DNA of 31,174 bases, taken from NCBI GenBank assembly GCA_030596585.1, contig JAUVJM010000002.1, forward strand, positions 1 to 31,174. The letters are read 5' to 3'. This DNA comes from a bacterium (GTDB taxonomy: Bacteria > NPL-UPA2 > JAUVJM01). This document shows, piece after piece, positions 22,041 to 29,398 of this stretch (position 1 is its first letter; each line of letters begins with the position of its first letter). The notes under the pieces were generated by a model. That model saw only the letters and a list, made by a program, of their open reading frames with translations, searched no databases and was not told where the DNA came from. Made by a program: the position numbers and the translations under genes.

Positions 22041-22139
22041 CCACTCAGGTTGTTTAGGCTGAAGACTGTTAGGCTGAAGGGAAAAATGAGGTTAAAGTGT
22101 GTTTGCTTCAGCTCACAGTTTATCCACCTGAGTAGTTAC
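22038..22139. repeat. GTAACTACTCAGGT palindromic element, copy 2
   Basis: It begins with the lptB stop codon (TAACCACTCAGGTTGTTTAG) and ends TATCCACCTGAGTAGTTAC, the same right end as the element at 1855-2025 (shared CTATCC/TTATCC-ACCTGAGTAGTTAC). It is shorter (about 102 nt). A further tract, CTAACCACTGACAACTGATT at 22151, resembles another simple repeat. In many genomes rpoN would occupy this position. Confidence 0.8.
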
Positions 22140-22198
22140 AGTGTTGTTTACTAACCACTGACAACTGATTACTGTATTTTATAAGGGGGTGATCGTTT

Positions 22199-22528
22199 TT
22201 GGATGTAAGTATAACGACGAGGCATTTTGAAATTGGGAAGGAATTGCGTGATTCTATTGATGCAAGAGTGCGCACTGGTGTCGGGAAATATTTTGCGGGA
22301 GCGATTGAGTCCAATGTCATTCTGACGATGGAAAAACACGGGTATGTTGGTGAAGTGGATACAAAGATCAGAGGTGCTTCTTTTCACGCCTGTGAGGAGA
22401 CACACGATGTGCGCGGGACGATAGACAGGGTGATGGATAAGCTTGAAACCCAGATGCGCAGGTACAAGGAGAAAAAGAAGAGTTACAATAGAAATCAGGT
22501 GGATAGGTTGAAGGTAGAAGACCAATAG
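22199..22528 (+). CDS. hpf: Ribosome hibernation-promoting factor, short form
   Basis: A 109-aa protein that binds the 30S decoding region and stabilises inactive ribosomes in stationary phase or stress. The HPF/YfiA domain is complete: MDVSITTRHFEIGKELRDSI, then FHACEETHDVRGTIDRVMDKLETQ near the C-terminus. The long-form dimerisation domain is absent. The start is TTG 22199, strongly supported by AAGGGGGTGATC (22183-22194), which differs at one position from a perfect anti-Shine-Dalgarno match. No ATG in frame lies near. It sits between lptB and ptsH, its usual neighbourhood in Gram-negatives, but without rpoN. Confidence 0.93.
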   Translation: MDVSITTRHFEIGKELRDSIDARVRTGVGKYFAGAIESNVILTMEKHGYVGEVDTKIRGASFHACEETHDVRGTIDRVMDKLETQMRRYKEKKKSYNRNQVDRLKVEDQ

Positions 22529-22533
22529 AAAAA

Positions 22534-22657
22534 CAGAATACAGAATTCAGAATAAAAAAAGACAAAAGACGGGATTGTAGGGGACGGGCATGCCCGTCCC
22601 GCAGTCGAAATATACATTCAGTCTGCTGAATTTTGTATTCTGACTCCTGAGTAGTTA
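22534..22657. repeat. Nested repeat: CAGAATACAGAATTCAG arms, GGGACGGGCATGCCCGTCCC core
   Basis: CAGAATACAGAATTCAG (22534-22550) is imperfectly inverted at 22626-22642 (CTGAATTTTGTATTCTG). The core is a perfect 20-bp palindrome (22581-22600) with the GTAGGG edge of the 5722 and 13013 elements. The last bases, TCCTGAGTAGTTAC (22644-22657), are a bare right end of the 1855-2025 family. The hpf-ptsH gap is thus made of three repeat families. Confidence 0.82.
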
Positions 22658-22670
22658 CGAAAGGGGCAAG

Positions 22671-22943
22671 TTGGAGTCGAGTAAAGCTGAAGTGGAAATC
22701 CGGAATAGACTTGGGCTTCATGCGCGGCCGGCGGCTAAATTTGTCCAGGCCGCAAATGGGTTCCGCTCGAAGGTATCTGTCGAAAAGGAAGGGCATGTTG
22801 TCAACGGCAAAAGTGTTATGGGTCTTATGATGCTGGCGGCGGCTAAGGGCAGCAAGCTTGTTATTGAGGCTCAAGGCGAAGATGCTGAGGAGGCGGTAGA
22901 TAATCTCGAGCAGTTGATTAACGAGGGTTTTGGAGAAGACTAA
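22671..22943 (+). CDS. ptsH: Phosphocarrier protein HPr
   Basis: A 90-aa phosphotransferase-system carrier. The active-site His17 is in RLGLHARPAAKF, and Ser48 in NGKSVMGLMMLAA corresponds to the regulatory Ser46 phosphorylated by HPr kinase. Enzyme I follows with its start 2 nt after this stop. No sugar-specific EII gene lies nearby, so the pair may serve regulation as in many Gram-negatives (inference). The start is TTG 22671 after GAAAGGGG. No ATG precedes the conserved EVEIRNRLGLH. Confidence 0.95.
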   Translation: MESSKAEVEIRNRLGLHARPAAKFVQAANGFRSKVSVEKEGHVVNGKSVMGLMMLAAAKGSKLVIEAQGEDAEEAVDNLEQLINEGFGED

Positions 22944-22944
22944 G

Positions 22945-24669
22945 ATGGAACTAAGCGGAATTGGCGTTTCTCCGGGGATAGTGGTTGGAAAGGCTTATGT
23001 AGTTGCCGGCAATGCTCTTTCTGTACCGCGAATCAGGATAGACGTTGATAGTATAGATACTGAAATACGGCGTTTCAGGGAAGCCCTGTCCGCAACGGCG
23101 CAGGAAATAAGGCAGCTTCAGAAGAAAGTTGCCGCTGAAGCGGGTGATGAGCACGCTCATATACTTGAAGCCCATGTGCTGGTTTTGGAAGACGCCATCT
23201 TGATTGAGAAAACGATTGATAGGGTCAGGAAGGAAAAACTGAATGTGGACCACGTTTTCTCGGAAGTTCTGGAGCAGTCTGCAAGAGTTCTTTCCAGGTC
23301 AACTGACAGTTACCTGCGGGGGAGAGCCGAAGATGTCAGGGATGTTGGGAGGCGCCTCCTGCGTAATCTGCTCGGCAAGAAAGAAAAGAGCCTGGCGGAT
23401 ATACGCGAAGAAGTGATTGTAGTTGCGCATGATCTTTCTCCTGCTGATACGGCCGGCATGCACAAGGAAAAAGTTATTGGCTTCGTGACTGATATCGGTT
23501 CCAGGACCTCGCATACTGCCATAATGGCGCGTTCCCTCGAGATTCCGGCTGTCGTAGCGTTGAAAGACATTAGCCATAGAATCAAACGAGGGGATAGGCT
23601 CATCATTGATGGTACGGCAGGGGTGGTCATTATCAACCCGGATACTGCCGTTCTGAAGGAATATAAAGAAAAGCGTATCTACTTCGAGGTTAAGGAAAAG
23701 AAGCTGCGGGAGTTAAGCCGCCTGCCGGCACAGAGTCTGGATGGTCACGCGGTGCAGCTGCTGGCGAATATCGAAATGGCTGGCGACGTGCCATCGGCAA
23801 TTGCCCATGGTGCTGACGGGATAGGACTTTACCGCACCGAGTTTTTCTACCTGGACCGTATGGAACCTCCGTCGGAGGAGGAGCAGTACGAGGCATACCG
23901 GTATGTTGCCAGTAGAATGGCGCCTCACCCTGTGGTAATAAGAACTATGGATTTGGGGGGGGATAAGTTCGTCTCGCCTCTCGAAATACCGAAGGAGCTA
24001 AATCCGTTCATGGGATGGAGAGGCATTCGTTTTTGCCTGGAGCAGCCGGAGATTTTCGAAACTCAGTTAAGAGCTATTCTGCGGGCGAGTACGGAAGGGA
24101 AGCTAAGCATCATGTTTCCACTGGTGTCGAGTTTGGAGGAACTTAGAGAAGCAAAACGATTTGTGGCGAAGGCAAAGGGGGATTTGGTCAGGGAACGGAA
24201 GAGCTTCAATGAGAATGTGGAAATCGGTGTAATGATTGAAACGCCGTCAGCCGCGATGATTGCCGACATACTTGCTGAACAAGTGGATTTCTTCAGTATT
24301 GGGACAAATGACCTGATACAATATGCTATAGCAATAGACCGCATCAACGAGAGGGTGGCATATCTGTACCGTCCGGCTCATCCCGGGGTTCTAAGGCTTA
24401 TCAAGAGAGTAGTTGATGCAGGGCACAGCAAGGGCATCCATGTTGATATGTGCGGTGAAATGGCCGGGGAAGCCCAATTTGCCGCTGTCTTACTTGGATT
24501 GGGAGTTGACGGATTTAGTATGAGCCCCGTTGCAATTCCCACAATTAAGAGTATTATAAGGAGCGTGACACTTAGCGAGGCAAAGAAGATGGCTCTGGAT
24601 GTTCTGAATCTTTCAACAGCAGACGAAGTCGAAAGAGTGTTGGGGAGTAGAGGGGTCGTAAGAGAATAA
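22945..24669 (+). CDS. ptsI: Phosphoenolpyruvate-protein phosphotransferase (Enzyme I)
   Basis: A 574-aa cytosolic enzyme that transfers phosphate from phosphoenolpyruvate to HPr. The N-terminal HPr-binding domain begins LSGIGVSPGIVVGKAYV. The phosphorylated His190 is in GSRTSHTAIMARS. The C-terminal barrel has GIGLYRTEFFYL, RTMDLGGDK, FSIGTNDLIQYAIAIDR and the active-site Cys503 in DMCGEMAG. The His and Cys positions agree with E. coli (189 and 502). ATG 22945 has GGAG about 9 nt upstream. An in-frame TTG at 22930 would overlap ptsH. Full length, no truncation. Confidence 0.96.
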   Translation: MELSGIGVSPGIVVGKAYVVAGNALSVPRIRIDVDSIDTEIRRFREALSATAQEIRQLQKKVAAEAGDEHAHILEAHVLVLEDAILIEKTIDRVRKEKLNVDHVFSEVLEQSARVLSRSTDSYLRGRAEDVRDVGRRLLRNLLGKKEKSLADIREEVIVVAHDLSPADTAGMHKEKVIGFVTDIGSRTSHTAIMARSLEIPAVVALKDISHRIKRGDRLIIDGTAGVVIINPDTAVLKEYKEKRIYFEVKEKKLRELSRLPAQSLDGHAVQLLANIEMAGDVPSAIAHGADGIGLYRTEFFYLDRMEPPSEEEQYEAYRYVASRMAPHPVVIRTMDLGGDKFVSPLEIPKELNPFMGWRGIRFCLEQPEIFETQLRAILRASTEGKLSIMFPLVSSLEELREAKRFVAKAKGDLVRERKSFNENVEIGVMIETPSAAMIADILAEQVDFFSIGTNDLIQYAIAIDRINERVAYLYRPAHPGVLRLIKRVVDAGHSKGIHVDMCGEMAGEAQFAAVLLGLGVDGFSMSPVAIPTIKSIIRSVTLSEAKKMALDVLNLSTADEVERVLGSRGVVRE

Positions 24670-24673
24670 GCCT

Positions 24674-25087
24674 GTGAAAAAACTAAAGGGCTTGCGAAAG
24701 AATAGGGGTTTCACGCTGGCTGAAGTCATCGTGTCGGTTCTGATATTGGGTCTTGGTTTGTCAATGTGCGCGAAGATGGTCGCGCGAGGAACGGAACTGC
24801 GGAAAAAGAGCAGGAATCTGATTCTTGCCGGAGTTCTCGCACAGCGAAAGGTTGAGGAGACCTTCGCCGGCATCCATCCAGGGAGTGTTGGCGTAGAACA
24901 GGGCGAGGATTCCGTAGGGTTGTCCGCGGCAACCCCTGTATTCAGATGGCGAAGAGAGATACGCGGTGTTCCGTCGGAAAAAGATGTTCTGGAGATAGTG
25001 GTGCGTGTGTCCTGGATGGACAGGGATGTCGAGCGGAGTTTGCAGCTTGTATCATATATGTATCGTAGCCCGGAAAATAAAAAATGA
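24674..25087 (+). CDS. GspI-like minor pseudopilin
   Basis: A 137-aa prepilin-family protein, first of a five-gene secretion/pilus operon. A Lys/Arg-rich leader ends KNRG; mature FTLAEVIVSVLILGLGLSM has Glu at position 5. GspI typically carries this AEV variant and an ALA/AQRKVEE stretch, seen here as VLAQRKVEETFA. The C-terminal part (PVFRWRREIRGVPSEKDVLE to VRVSWMDRDVERSLQLVSYM) fits the GspI beta-sheet. The start is GTG 24674, 4 nt after the ptsI stop. The stop overlaps the next ATG by 4 nt. It could alternatively be a PilV-type minor pilin, since the two families are hard to separate here. Confidence 0.82.
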   Translation: MKKLKGLRKNRGFTLAEVIVSVLILGLGLSMCAKMVARGTELRKKSRNLILAGVLAQRKVEETFAGIHPGSVGVEQGEDSVGLSAATPVFRWRREIRGVPSEKDVLEIVVRVSWMDRDVERSLQLVSYMYRSPENKK

Positions 25088-25497
25088 GTTCAAGAAATAG
25101 AGTAGCGGGAATAACCCTGGTTGAGCTTCTCACCATTGTTTCAATTTTCGCATTCATGCTTCTACTTGTCTCGAAGTCTATTGTTGGTTCAGCAAGAGTG
25201 TGGCGAGATGGGGAAAAGGAGTTCATGGCATGGCAGAGTGTAACCAGTGCTTTGAGCGAGACGGGCAGGAGTCTGCGGGGTATAAAAGCGGGGTGGATGC
25301 CCGGGGACATCAAACTGACTTCCGGGAATGGGTACATAACGCGGATTGACATGCGTTACTGGAATCAATCTGCCGGCTGGGTTGATTCATGGGATGACAC
25401 GTCGTCTCTGCCGACCGCAATAGAAGTTAGCGTTCGTGTGGAAGGAGATAGAGAGTTATCCACGATTGTGCATATTCCTGCCGGGAGAAAACTATGA
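25084..25497 (+). CDS. GspJ-like minor pseudopilin
   Basis: A 137-aa prepilin-like protein. A short leader ends VAG, cleaved before ITLVELLTIVSIFAFMLLLV, with Glu at mature position 5. The soluble part is short for GspJ (usually near 200 aa), with ITRIDMRYWNQSAGWVDSWD and a beta-rich C-terminus. Position between GspI-like and GspK-like genes supports the GspJ assignment, since these minor pseudopilins form the tip complex. ATG 25084 overlaps the upstream stop (ATGA), and its own stop overlaps the next ATG likewise. A PilW-type type IV pilus protein is the alternative. Confidence 0.75.
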   Translation: MSSRNRVAGITLVELLTIVSIFAFMLLLVSKSIVGSARVWRDGEKEFMAWQSVTSALSETGRSLRGIKAGWMPGDIKLTSGNGYITRIDMRYWNQSAGWVDSWDDTSSLPTAIEVSVRVEGDRELSTIVHIPAGRKL

Positions 25498-25889
25498 GGA
25501 GAAAAGGAATTGCACTGACCGTCGTTTTAGGGTTCTTAGTAGTTACGTCCATTACTATGGGAGCTTTACTCGGATTATCCGGAGTTCAGATGAGGATGGC
25601 AAAGCGGTTCAGCGGACAGTTGCAATCATACTATCTCGCCCGGGCGGGCGTTGAAATGGCTATCTCGGGTGTAGCCAGCGGACAAAGCTCCGGCAGTTGT
25701 TCCGGAACGCTGGCTGAGTACGGGAAATATGAAGTAGTGTGGAAGGAAGAAGATGATTTGCCTGACAGTTTCACGATAGCGGCGACCGGCGCGCTTACGG
25801 GTATGAAACAAACGAAGGTTCAGTCGGAGATCCGTGCGGGGTTGAGGAAAGAGGGCGATGCCGTGTTTATAACATCGTGGGATGAATAG
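25494..25889 (+). CDS. GspK/PilX-like minor pilin, short
   Basis: A 131-aa protein. Leader MRRKG, then IALTVVLGFLVVTSITMGAL, lacking Glu at mature position 5 as in GspK. It is followed by SYYLARAGVEMAISG, the usual GspK/PilX helix end. The large GspK domains are missing: GspK is around 300 aa, and only a 60-70 residue tail remains (KYEVVWKEEDDLPDSFTIAA). This fits the PilX end of the family better in length. Overlaps on both sides (ATGA upstream; its end runs into the leader of the GspE gene) show tight coupling. Confidence 0.75.
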   Translation: MRRKGIALTVVLGFLVVTSITMGALLGLSGVQMRMAKRFSGQLQSYYLARAGVEMAISGVASGQSSGSCSGTLAEYGKYEVVWKEEDDLPDSFTIAATGALTGMKQTKVQSEIRAGLRKEGDAVFITSWDE

Positions 25890-25899
25890 GAGGTGCGAT

Positions 25900-28062
25900 A
25901 TGGACAAGGCAAAAGCTGGAGCTGATGAACGGACCCATGAGAGATTGAAGCATGCGCGGCTTATTACCGAGCATCAGATGGAAGAAGCTCTCGACAGGCA
26001 GAAGAAAACAGGCCGTGGACTGCTGGATATTCTGATGCAGGACCTGAGTCTGAAGACCGCGAAAGATTTGCTAACGTATGAGATTCATCTCTCGAAGCAC
26101 CCGGAGCCGAAACAACTGAAAGAGGTAATGGTTGAATCCGGATGGGTGACAGAGAAAGAACTCGAGGAAGCTTTGTCAACGGAAAGCAAGACAGGACTTG
26201 CGATTGGGGAGGCTCTCGTTGAGAAAAATGTCATAACCAGGATGCAGCTTGGGAAAGCGTTGATAGAGCAGGAACGCACAGGACATTCACTGTGGAGGAC
26301 GTTGATAAATCTCGGTTTTGCAAATGCCAAGCAGATATCCGATGCACTCAGATTAGAATTACCTTCTGTTGCGGTGAAGCATAGAAAGGAATACATTGTG
26401 GAGGGAATTCTCTCAGAAAAGCTTATTCCGAGAGAAAAACTTGAAGAGATGGTTGCTGAGAGCGAAAAAAGCGGGAAGGACTTCGGGGAACTGCTTGTGT
26501 CAAACGGACTCATCAGTTCGAAGGAACTGGCGAGGATCCTCGAAAGTGAGATCGGGGTTCCCTATGTTGACCTGAGCACATATGAAATTGACGGGGAGGT
26601 CGTTGATCTTTTGCCGGAAAGCTTTGTCCGCAGCCGCAGGGTCCTGCCGCTTAGGAGAGAGGCAGGGAAATTAGTTGTCGCTATGCTTGACCCGAAAAGC
26701 GTTTCGACAATTGACGATCTGAGAATGATAAGCGGCAGGCAGATTGATGCTATGCTGGCAATAGGAAGCAGACAACTTGATGCAGCTATCGACAGAGTCT
26801 ACGGCAAGAAAGAAATGCCTCCTGCAAAAGAAAAGCACGGGAAAAAGCCGGTTGTTGAGATAGGGAAAGAAGAAGTACGTTTGGATGAATTGGTTGAGAG
26901 CGTTTCTGTCGTAAATCTGGTGGCATCTGTCATTGAGGGAGCTATTCACTCGGAAGCAACTGACGTTCACCTTGAGCCGCAGGAACCCGAAATGCGGGTC
27001 CGCTACAGGATTGACGGTCTGCTGTATGATGTCATGACCATTCCCCGGAATATCGAAGCCGGGCTCATTTCCAGGTTAAAGATCCTCTCCAACATGGACA
27101 TAACACAGAAGCGGCTGCCTCAGGATGGTCATTTCTCGATGGAGATAGGGGGTGAGACGTACGACATGCGGATTGCTACACTTCCAACGTCCCTTGGGGA
27201 AAAGCTTGTCGTAAGGCTGCTGAATCCAAAAAACGTTTTCATGGGGTTAAAGCAACTGGGACTTGATGCCGAGGATTATGCCAAGGTCGATTCTCTCATT
27301 CATGAGCCATACGGCCTGTTTCTGACAACAGGTCCAATCGGCTGCGGAAAGACGACAACGCTTTACGCGGCGCTCAACCAGATTAATATTCTTACTGACA
27401 GTATTGTCACAATAGAGGATCCCATTGAGTACGAGCTCCCCGGAATAAATCAGGTACAGGTCGATTACAAAATAAACCGCACCTTTGCCAACACTTTGCG
27501 CGCGGTTTTGCGGCAGGATGTTGATACTCTTCTCGTCGGCGAGGTCCGGGACGTGGAAACGGCGCAAATTGCAAGCGGGGCTGCTGTGACAGGACATCTT
27601 GTTTTCAGTACACTGCATACGAATGACGCAGTGGGAGCAATAAGCAGACTTGCCCATTTGCAGGTCCCGCATTTTCTTATCTCCACTTCTATTATTGGCA
27701 TCGTCGCGCAGAGGCTGGTGAGGAAAATATGCGCTCATTGCAGAGAGGAATACGAACCCGGCGATGCTGTGCTTGAGGAAACCGGACTCAAGGGGAAAAT
27801 TAAGCCTGGCACAAGACTTTCCCGTGGGAAGGGATGTAGTTACTGCTACCATACGGGGTATCGCGGCCGGACGGGGATATTTGAAGTTCTCATGGTGAAT
27901 GAACGGATCAGGGAACTCATTTTGAGACATGCTTCCGAGGCTGAAATCAGGCAGGCTGTTATTTCTGAAGGTATGAGAACTCTTTTTGAAAATGCAGCTG
28001 AGAAAGTGAAGGATGGAGTTACAACTCCGGAAGAGCTGATGCGGACTGTGCGGGGAGGCTAA
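25900..28062 (+). CDS. GspE/PilB-type assembly ATPase with extended N-terminal repeats
   Basis: A 720-aa hexameric motor that drives pseudopilus or pilus assembly from the cytoplasm. The first ~240 residues hold several GspE N-domain helical units, each reading like LITEHQMEEAL...GRGLLDIL, WVTEKELEEAL...GLAIGEALVE and LIPREKLEEMV...FGELLVSNGLI, more than usual PilB (about 560-580 aa). The core has EATDVHLEPQ, Walker A GPIGCGKTTT (478 on; the usual form is GPTGSGKTTT), TIEDPIEYELPGINQVQVD, Walker B DTLLVGEVRD, and TGHLVFSTLHTNDA. The zinc-binding Cys are 611, 614, 646 and 649. ATG 25900 follows AGGAGGTG by 5 nt; the in-frame ATG 25882 overlaps the upstream gene. Confidence 0.94.
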   Translation: MDKAKAGADERTHERLKHARLITEHQMEEALDRQKKTGRGLLDILMQDLSLKTAKDLLTYEIHLSKHPEPKQLKEVMVESGWVTEKELEEALSTESKTGLAIGEALVEKNVITRMQLGKALIEQERTGHSLWRTLINLGFANAKQISDALRLELPSVAVKHRKEYIVEGILSEKLIPREKLEEMVAESEKSGKDFGELLVSNGLISSKELARILESEIGVPYVDLSTYEIDGEVVDLLPESFVRSRRVLPLRREAGKLVVAMLDPKSVSTIDDLRMISGRQIDAMLAIGSRQLDAAIDRVYGKKEMPPAKEKHGKKPVVEIGKEEVRLDELVESVSVVNLVASVIEGAIHSEATDVHLEPQEPEMRVRYRIDGLLYDVMTIPRNIEAGLISRLKILSNMDITQKRLPQDGHFSMEIGGETYDMRIATLPTSLGEKLVVRLLNPKNVFMGLKQLGLDAEDYAKVDSLIHEPYGLFLTTGPIGCGKTTTLYAALNQINILTDSIVTIEDPIEYELPGINQVQVDYKINRTFANTLRAVLRQDVDTLLVGEVRDVETAQIASGAAVTGHLVFSTLHTNDAVGAISRLAHLQVPHFLISTSIIGIVAQRLVRKICAHCREEYEPGDAVLEETGLKGKIKPGTRLSRGKGCSYCYHTGYRGRTGIFEVLMVNERIRELILRHASEAEIRQAVISEGMRTLFENAAEKVKDGVTTPEELMRTVRGG

Positions 28063-28065
28063 GAA

Positions 28066-29274
28066 ATGGCCGATGAAGAGACAAAAAGAGAAGATGAAAT
28101 ACGCTTTACGAATGAGATAAGAGAGTCACTGCGCCGTGACCTCCGCGAAAGGGAGATGGGTCCTGCTGTGATCGAGGAGGAGACGGGAGGAAGGTTGTCT
28201 TTGTTCCGGATGGACATATTGTGGCGCATGCGTCCCATAAATCTGAGGCGGATAATAAATTTCACGAGAGAGTTATCCATCCTTCTGCATGCGGGAATGC
28301 CGCTTCTGCGCGGGCTAAGGACTCTCGTGAAACGCACGGGAAATGAAAAGCTCCGGAGAATATTGCACAGAGTCAGCGTGAAAGTTGAGAATGGGAGTGC
28401 GTTCTGGGAAGCTCTTGCATCTTTTCCGAATGTTTTCTCCACGACTTATGTTAGCACTGTCAGGACGGGTGAGATGAGCGGAAAGCTGGAATCAGTCCTT
28501 GAAGTGCTGGCGAAGTTCTATGAAACGGAATATTCTCTGCGGCGGAAATTGCGCGGAGCTTTGTTTTATCCCGTGGTTGTGCTGGCGATGGCGTTCGTCG
28601 TCATAATTGTCTTGTCTACAACGGTAATGCCCGTATTTGTGGATCTGTTCAGGGAAGTTGAGGCTGAACTGCCGCTATTGACAAAAATCCTGATAGGAAC
28701 CGCCGATTTCATACATCATTTCTGGTACCTGCTGGTGATTGTCGCTGCCTTCCTGGGAATTGGGTACTGGCTGTTGAGACAAACGGTTGGAGGGAAACTT
28801 CTTATTGACAGGTTAAGATTGAAGATTCCCGTGTTCGGGCCGCTCTATCTGAGAATGCTGATATCACGTTTCACACGCACTTTCGCAATTTTGCTTGAGA
28901 GCGGAGTGCCCATTCTGGAAGCGTTGAACGTCTGTGCTGAAGCCTGCGAAAATGGGATTGTGGCAAGGAAACTGGACGAAATAAGACAGGGTGTGGAAAG
29001 AGGCGAGAATTTTGAGAAGTGTCTTGAAAACCCCGGCGTTTTTCCGCCGCTGCTTGTCGACATGCTGATTGTAGGAGAAGAAGCCGGAGCTCTGGAGAGT
29101 GTTTTGAAGAGAGTGGCTGGGGTCTATGAAGAAGAGACAAGCGACATTGCTTCAACTCTCGCTACAGCTATGGAACCTCTTCTCATTATTATGATGGGGG
29201 TTCTGGTTGCGTTCGTGTTCTCGTCGCTATTTGTGCCTTACATTGAGCTTATATCAAGAATGGGAGGAATGTAA
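28066..29274 (+). CDS. GspF/PilC-type inner-membrane platform protein
   Basis: A 402-aa protein with two GspF domains. The first includes NFTRELSILLHAGMPLLRGL, SVRTGEMSGKLESVLE and GALFYPVVVLAMAFVVIIVL. The second is a repeat of it: SRFTRTFAILLESGVPILEA, VGEEAGALESVLKRVAGVYE and MEPLLIIMMGVLVAFVFSSL. Three membrane segments occur (about 165-190, 220-240, 370-395). It anchors the assembly machine and contacts the ATPase encoded 3 nt upstream. The first 50 residues are charged and poorly conserved. The operon ends here. Secretin, GspL/M and prepilin peptidase genes are not in the window. Confidence 0.93.
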   Translation: MADEETKREDEIRFTNEIRESLRRDLREREMGPAVIEEETGGRLSLFRMDILWRMRPINLRRIINFTRELSILLHAGMPLLRGLRTLVKRTGNEKLRRILHRVSVKVENGSAFWEALASFPNVFSTTYVSTVRTGEMSGKLESVLEVLAKFYETEYSLRRKLRGALFYPVVVLAMAFVVIIVLSTTVMPVFVDLFREVEAELPLLTKILIGTADFIHHFWYLLVIVAAFLGIGYWLLRQTVGGKLLIDRLRLKIPVFGPLYLRMLISRFTRTFAILLESGVPILEALNVCAEACENGIVARKLDEIRQGVERGENFEKCLENPGVFPPLLVDMLIVGEEAGALESVLKRVAGVYEEETSDIASTLATAMEPLLIIMMGVLVAFVFSSLFVPYIELISRMGGM

Positions 29275-29278
29275 ACCA

Positions 29279-29360
29279 TGTAGTTGCAAAGTTTATTTTG
29301 CCATTAAATGCCGAGCAAGCTCAGCAGCTACACTTGGAATGGCTGCGGTTCACTGAATAC
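29279..29360. repeat. TGTAGTTGCA palindromic repeat, partial copy 2
   Basis: TGTAGTTGCAAAG (29279-29291) and GGTTCACTGAATACTTATG match the element at 21183-21309 (there TGTAGTTGCAGAG and GGTTCACCGAACTTACATA), but the right terminus is missing. It lies in the 124-nt gap after the GspF gene. Confidence 0.7.
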
Positions 29361-29398
29361 TTATGTGTTGTAGGAATCACACGGGAGATATGCGTATT

